This document shows positions 62,191 through 64,000 of a DNA stretch of 64,000 bases, one piece after another. The notes under the pieces are model-generated. The model was not told where the DNA came from, did not search any database, and saw nothing but the letters and a program-made list of their open reading frames with translations. Within the stretch, counting starts at the first letter, position 1; the number at the start of each line of letters is the position of its first letter. The position numbers were made by a program, and so were the translations under genes. The stretch lies in contig CM049314.1 in the NCBI GenBank assembly GCA_026874595.1, forward strand, positions 78,169,300-78,233,299. The letters run 5' to 3'. The stretch comes from Sipunculus nudus (lineage: Eukaryota > Annelida > Sipuncula > Golfingiida > Sipunculidae).

Positions 62191-64000
62191 AAAATTTCTT
62201 CAGCTTAATAATTTCTAAAAAGAAATAGGGATATAAAAGATTCCTTACGCTATGCAGCAGGGATTGATTTACATAATACAAATATGGCAAAATGCCTACC
62301 TACGGAGAACCAAAGCCCTACGGTATATAGTTATATCTATTGTTACGGTCCTGGTTAATATGGCAAACATGACCCAACGACCGCAACACATAATTGCAGA
62401 CACATATCATAATAGGCAAACTCGAAGACAATATAGGTGCAGTGATAATAAATTTTTTAGAATATATACAATAATAGACAAAATGATAGAATTTATGCAT
62501 AATAAAGCAAAAAAAAAAAAGTCCCTGGTAGTCCTGTAATATAAATTAAATACTTAACTAAAGTCAAAAATGTTCACTGATTCCTTGCTAACAATATTGG
62601 AAACAGTTGACGAAAGTTTACAGCGGATAACAAAACTCATGGTAAATGCGCTGGCGAGGGTAAAAATTATATTACGAAGTCCGCATTTCCGTGGGGAGGA
62701 AGCTACAGCATTCAGCGTAGGCCACGAAACCAGGATCCTGGGCTGAATATGACTAGCCTGAGGTGAATTCGCGAGTCAACTCCATTTTATTCTGATGTGC
62801 AGGGCGATAAAAGTTAATTGGCGGGTTCTGTGTATTGTTTCTGTTTAAAGTCCTTTTGTTCCATGGCGAGTTTGCTTGTACGTGAGCGGTGGACAACACA
62901 AGTTCTAGCCCGCGCAGGGCTCTAGTATGTATCCGTGTATGTAATGAGGCTGGGAACCCTATCTGTTAGGTGGTTTTGAATTCTGTAACTTTTATTTTAT
63001 TTTGATATATACTCCTTGTTGTTTAGTCACTGCATTGTGCTTTGTCGTGTGCCTGAGTGCTGATACGATGGGTGCACCATTAAAACCAACACCATCTCTA
63101 CTTTACCACGTTAAACCAAAGGCAACTAAGTTCGTCACTTGGTAAGGCAGCCTTTTTCCATGGGCACCACAAAGGGGTAACTTTTATCGGGTGACGGATG
63201 GGTATGCCTGCTTTGATAATGAGATATTCCCGTTTTCTTCTTTAGGAACAGCTTCTTTGCCTTAAAACAAACAATAAATTCATCTTTCTTATATTCATAA
63301 CATCGATCTATATCCTTTATACGTCTAACAATAATAATATATGTAACCAGTCAAAGATCTTCGAAAATCTGACGCGCCCCATTCCGGTTCGAAAATGTAA
63401 ATATCATCACTGACCAGGTCTTCAAAGTAAACAAACCGATGTATGAAATTCTTGCCACGAGCACAGCGCCACAAAATAAATGTAAACAATATTTGTACAT
63501 ATTGAGACAGTGTCCCACTGAAAATCTATATTTTATTTTAACTTTGAGAACAAAAAAATGAAAAAATCTCATTTAATACAGCCCCCAACCCCGATACAAA
63601 ACCCGGTACTTGGTTTATCAACTAGTAAATTATAAAATGATCACAGAACATCAATAAACATTATAAAAAATAATAGTTAACTACTTTTTCCTCGACCTGT
63701 TGCAGATCTAACTTAGAGTCTGATTTGATAAAAATCAGTATGGCTATATGCCATAACTCGAATATGTGGTCGGAAATAAAAAAAAATACGCTTACAATGA
63801 GACGAACGAAAGAACCGAGGGAAAGATAATGCCTTTCTGGCGGATATATGATAAAATTAGTATTTAATAAACTTTTTCAATAATAGCTAAATTCGGAGAC
63901 CGTTCATCGATTCCATATAACACGGACTCTACGGGTTACGCATATTAAAGATAAGCAGGATTTCCTCTTTCAAAATATAGTTTATATTCCTTCTACCATT
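62191..64000. other. Unassigned DNA right of the array
   Basis: AT-rich. Frames at 62,252-62,539 (+) and 63,351-63,572 (-) have no recognisable domain. A possible small first exon lies at 63,068: ATG then GAPLKPTPSLLYHVKPKATK with TTG|GTAAGG as donor, but the frame also stops (TAA) within that donor and nothing downstream in the window confirms it. Confidence 0.35.

Noticed and set aside
62252-62539. 95-codon ORF right of the array
   Set aside because: Low-complexity Lys tail, no domain, not supported by any splice site.

Overview
This window looks like metazoan nuclear DNA, most probably from a marine bivalve or another lophotrochozoan. It is AT-rich, with spliced genes that have GT/AG introns, (TA)n microsatellites, pogo/mariner-like inverted-repeat fragments, a degenerate tRNA-derived SINE, and a hammerhead ribozyme of the kind carried by Penelope-like retroelements. 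The 2.4-kb insertion at about 21.3-23.7 kb ends in a GGCCCATGGGCC palindrome that resembles repeats common in bivalve genomes. No bacterial-style operon is present. The species call is inference.

Layout. (1) 1-18,930: one enormous 27-bp tandem array of about 700 units, entering from beyond the left edge. It is open on the + strand in a single frame throughout, except for two GAG-to-TAG changes, and encodes alternating 9-residue units NKENVSSDD / NRENVSSHD. (2) 18,943-26,605: segmental copy A of a gene unit, decayed. (3) 28,430-33,441: copy C, decayed. (4) 33,480-39,943: copy B, which contains an intact four-exon gene. (5) 41,141-43,894: copy D, decayed. (6) 44,461-62,190: a second, unrelated array of about 300 units of 59 bp, non-coding. 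(7) 62,190-64,000: mostly unassigned sequence.

Main result. The array and copies A, C, B and D are members of one tandem gene family, all on the + strand. The intact member (37,122-39,943, 437 codons, every intron in the same phase) encodes a signal peptide, a short thrombospondin-type-1-like Cys/Trp segment, a Ser/Asn/Lys-rich linker, and a C-type-lectin-like domain split over two exons. Copies A, C and D keep the same exon order but carry lost splice sites, frameshifts and Trp-to-TGA changes. The linker exon of copy C contains one unexpanded block (29,974-30,044) that is plainly the same sequence as the giant array. The array therefore appears to be a linker exon of a fifth member in which one motif has expanded to at least 700 units. 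Most array units carry an N-X-S glycosylation sequon and an acidic SSDD patch, so the product, if made, would be a huge, acidic, potentially hyper-N-glycosylated secreted protein.

The two arrays make a natural contrast. The 27-bp array shows no frameshift in 18.9 kb, while the 59-bp array, which cannot keep a frame, has repeated 1-bp length variants. Both show higher-order repeats and large internal duplications (5,022 bp and about 4.3 kb).
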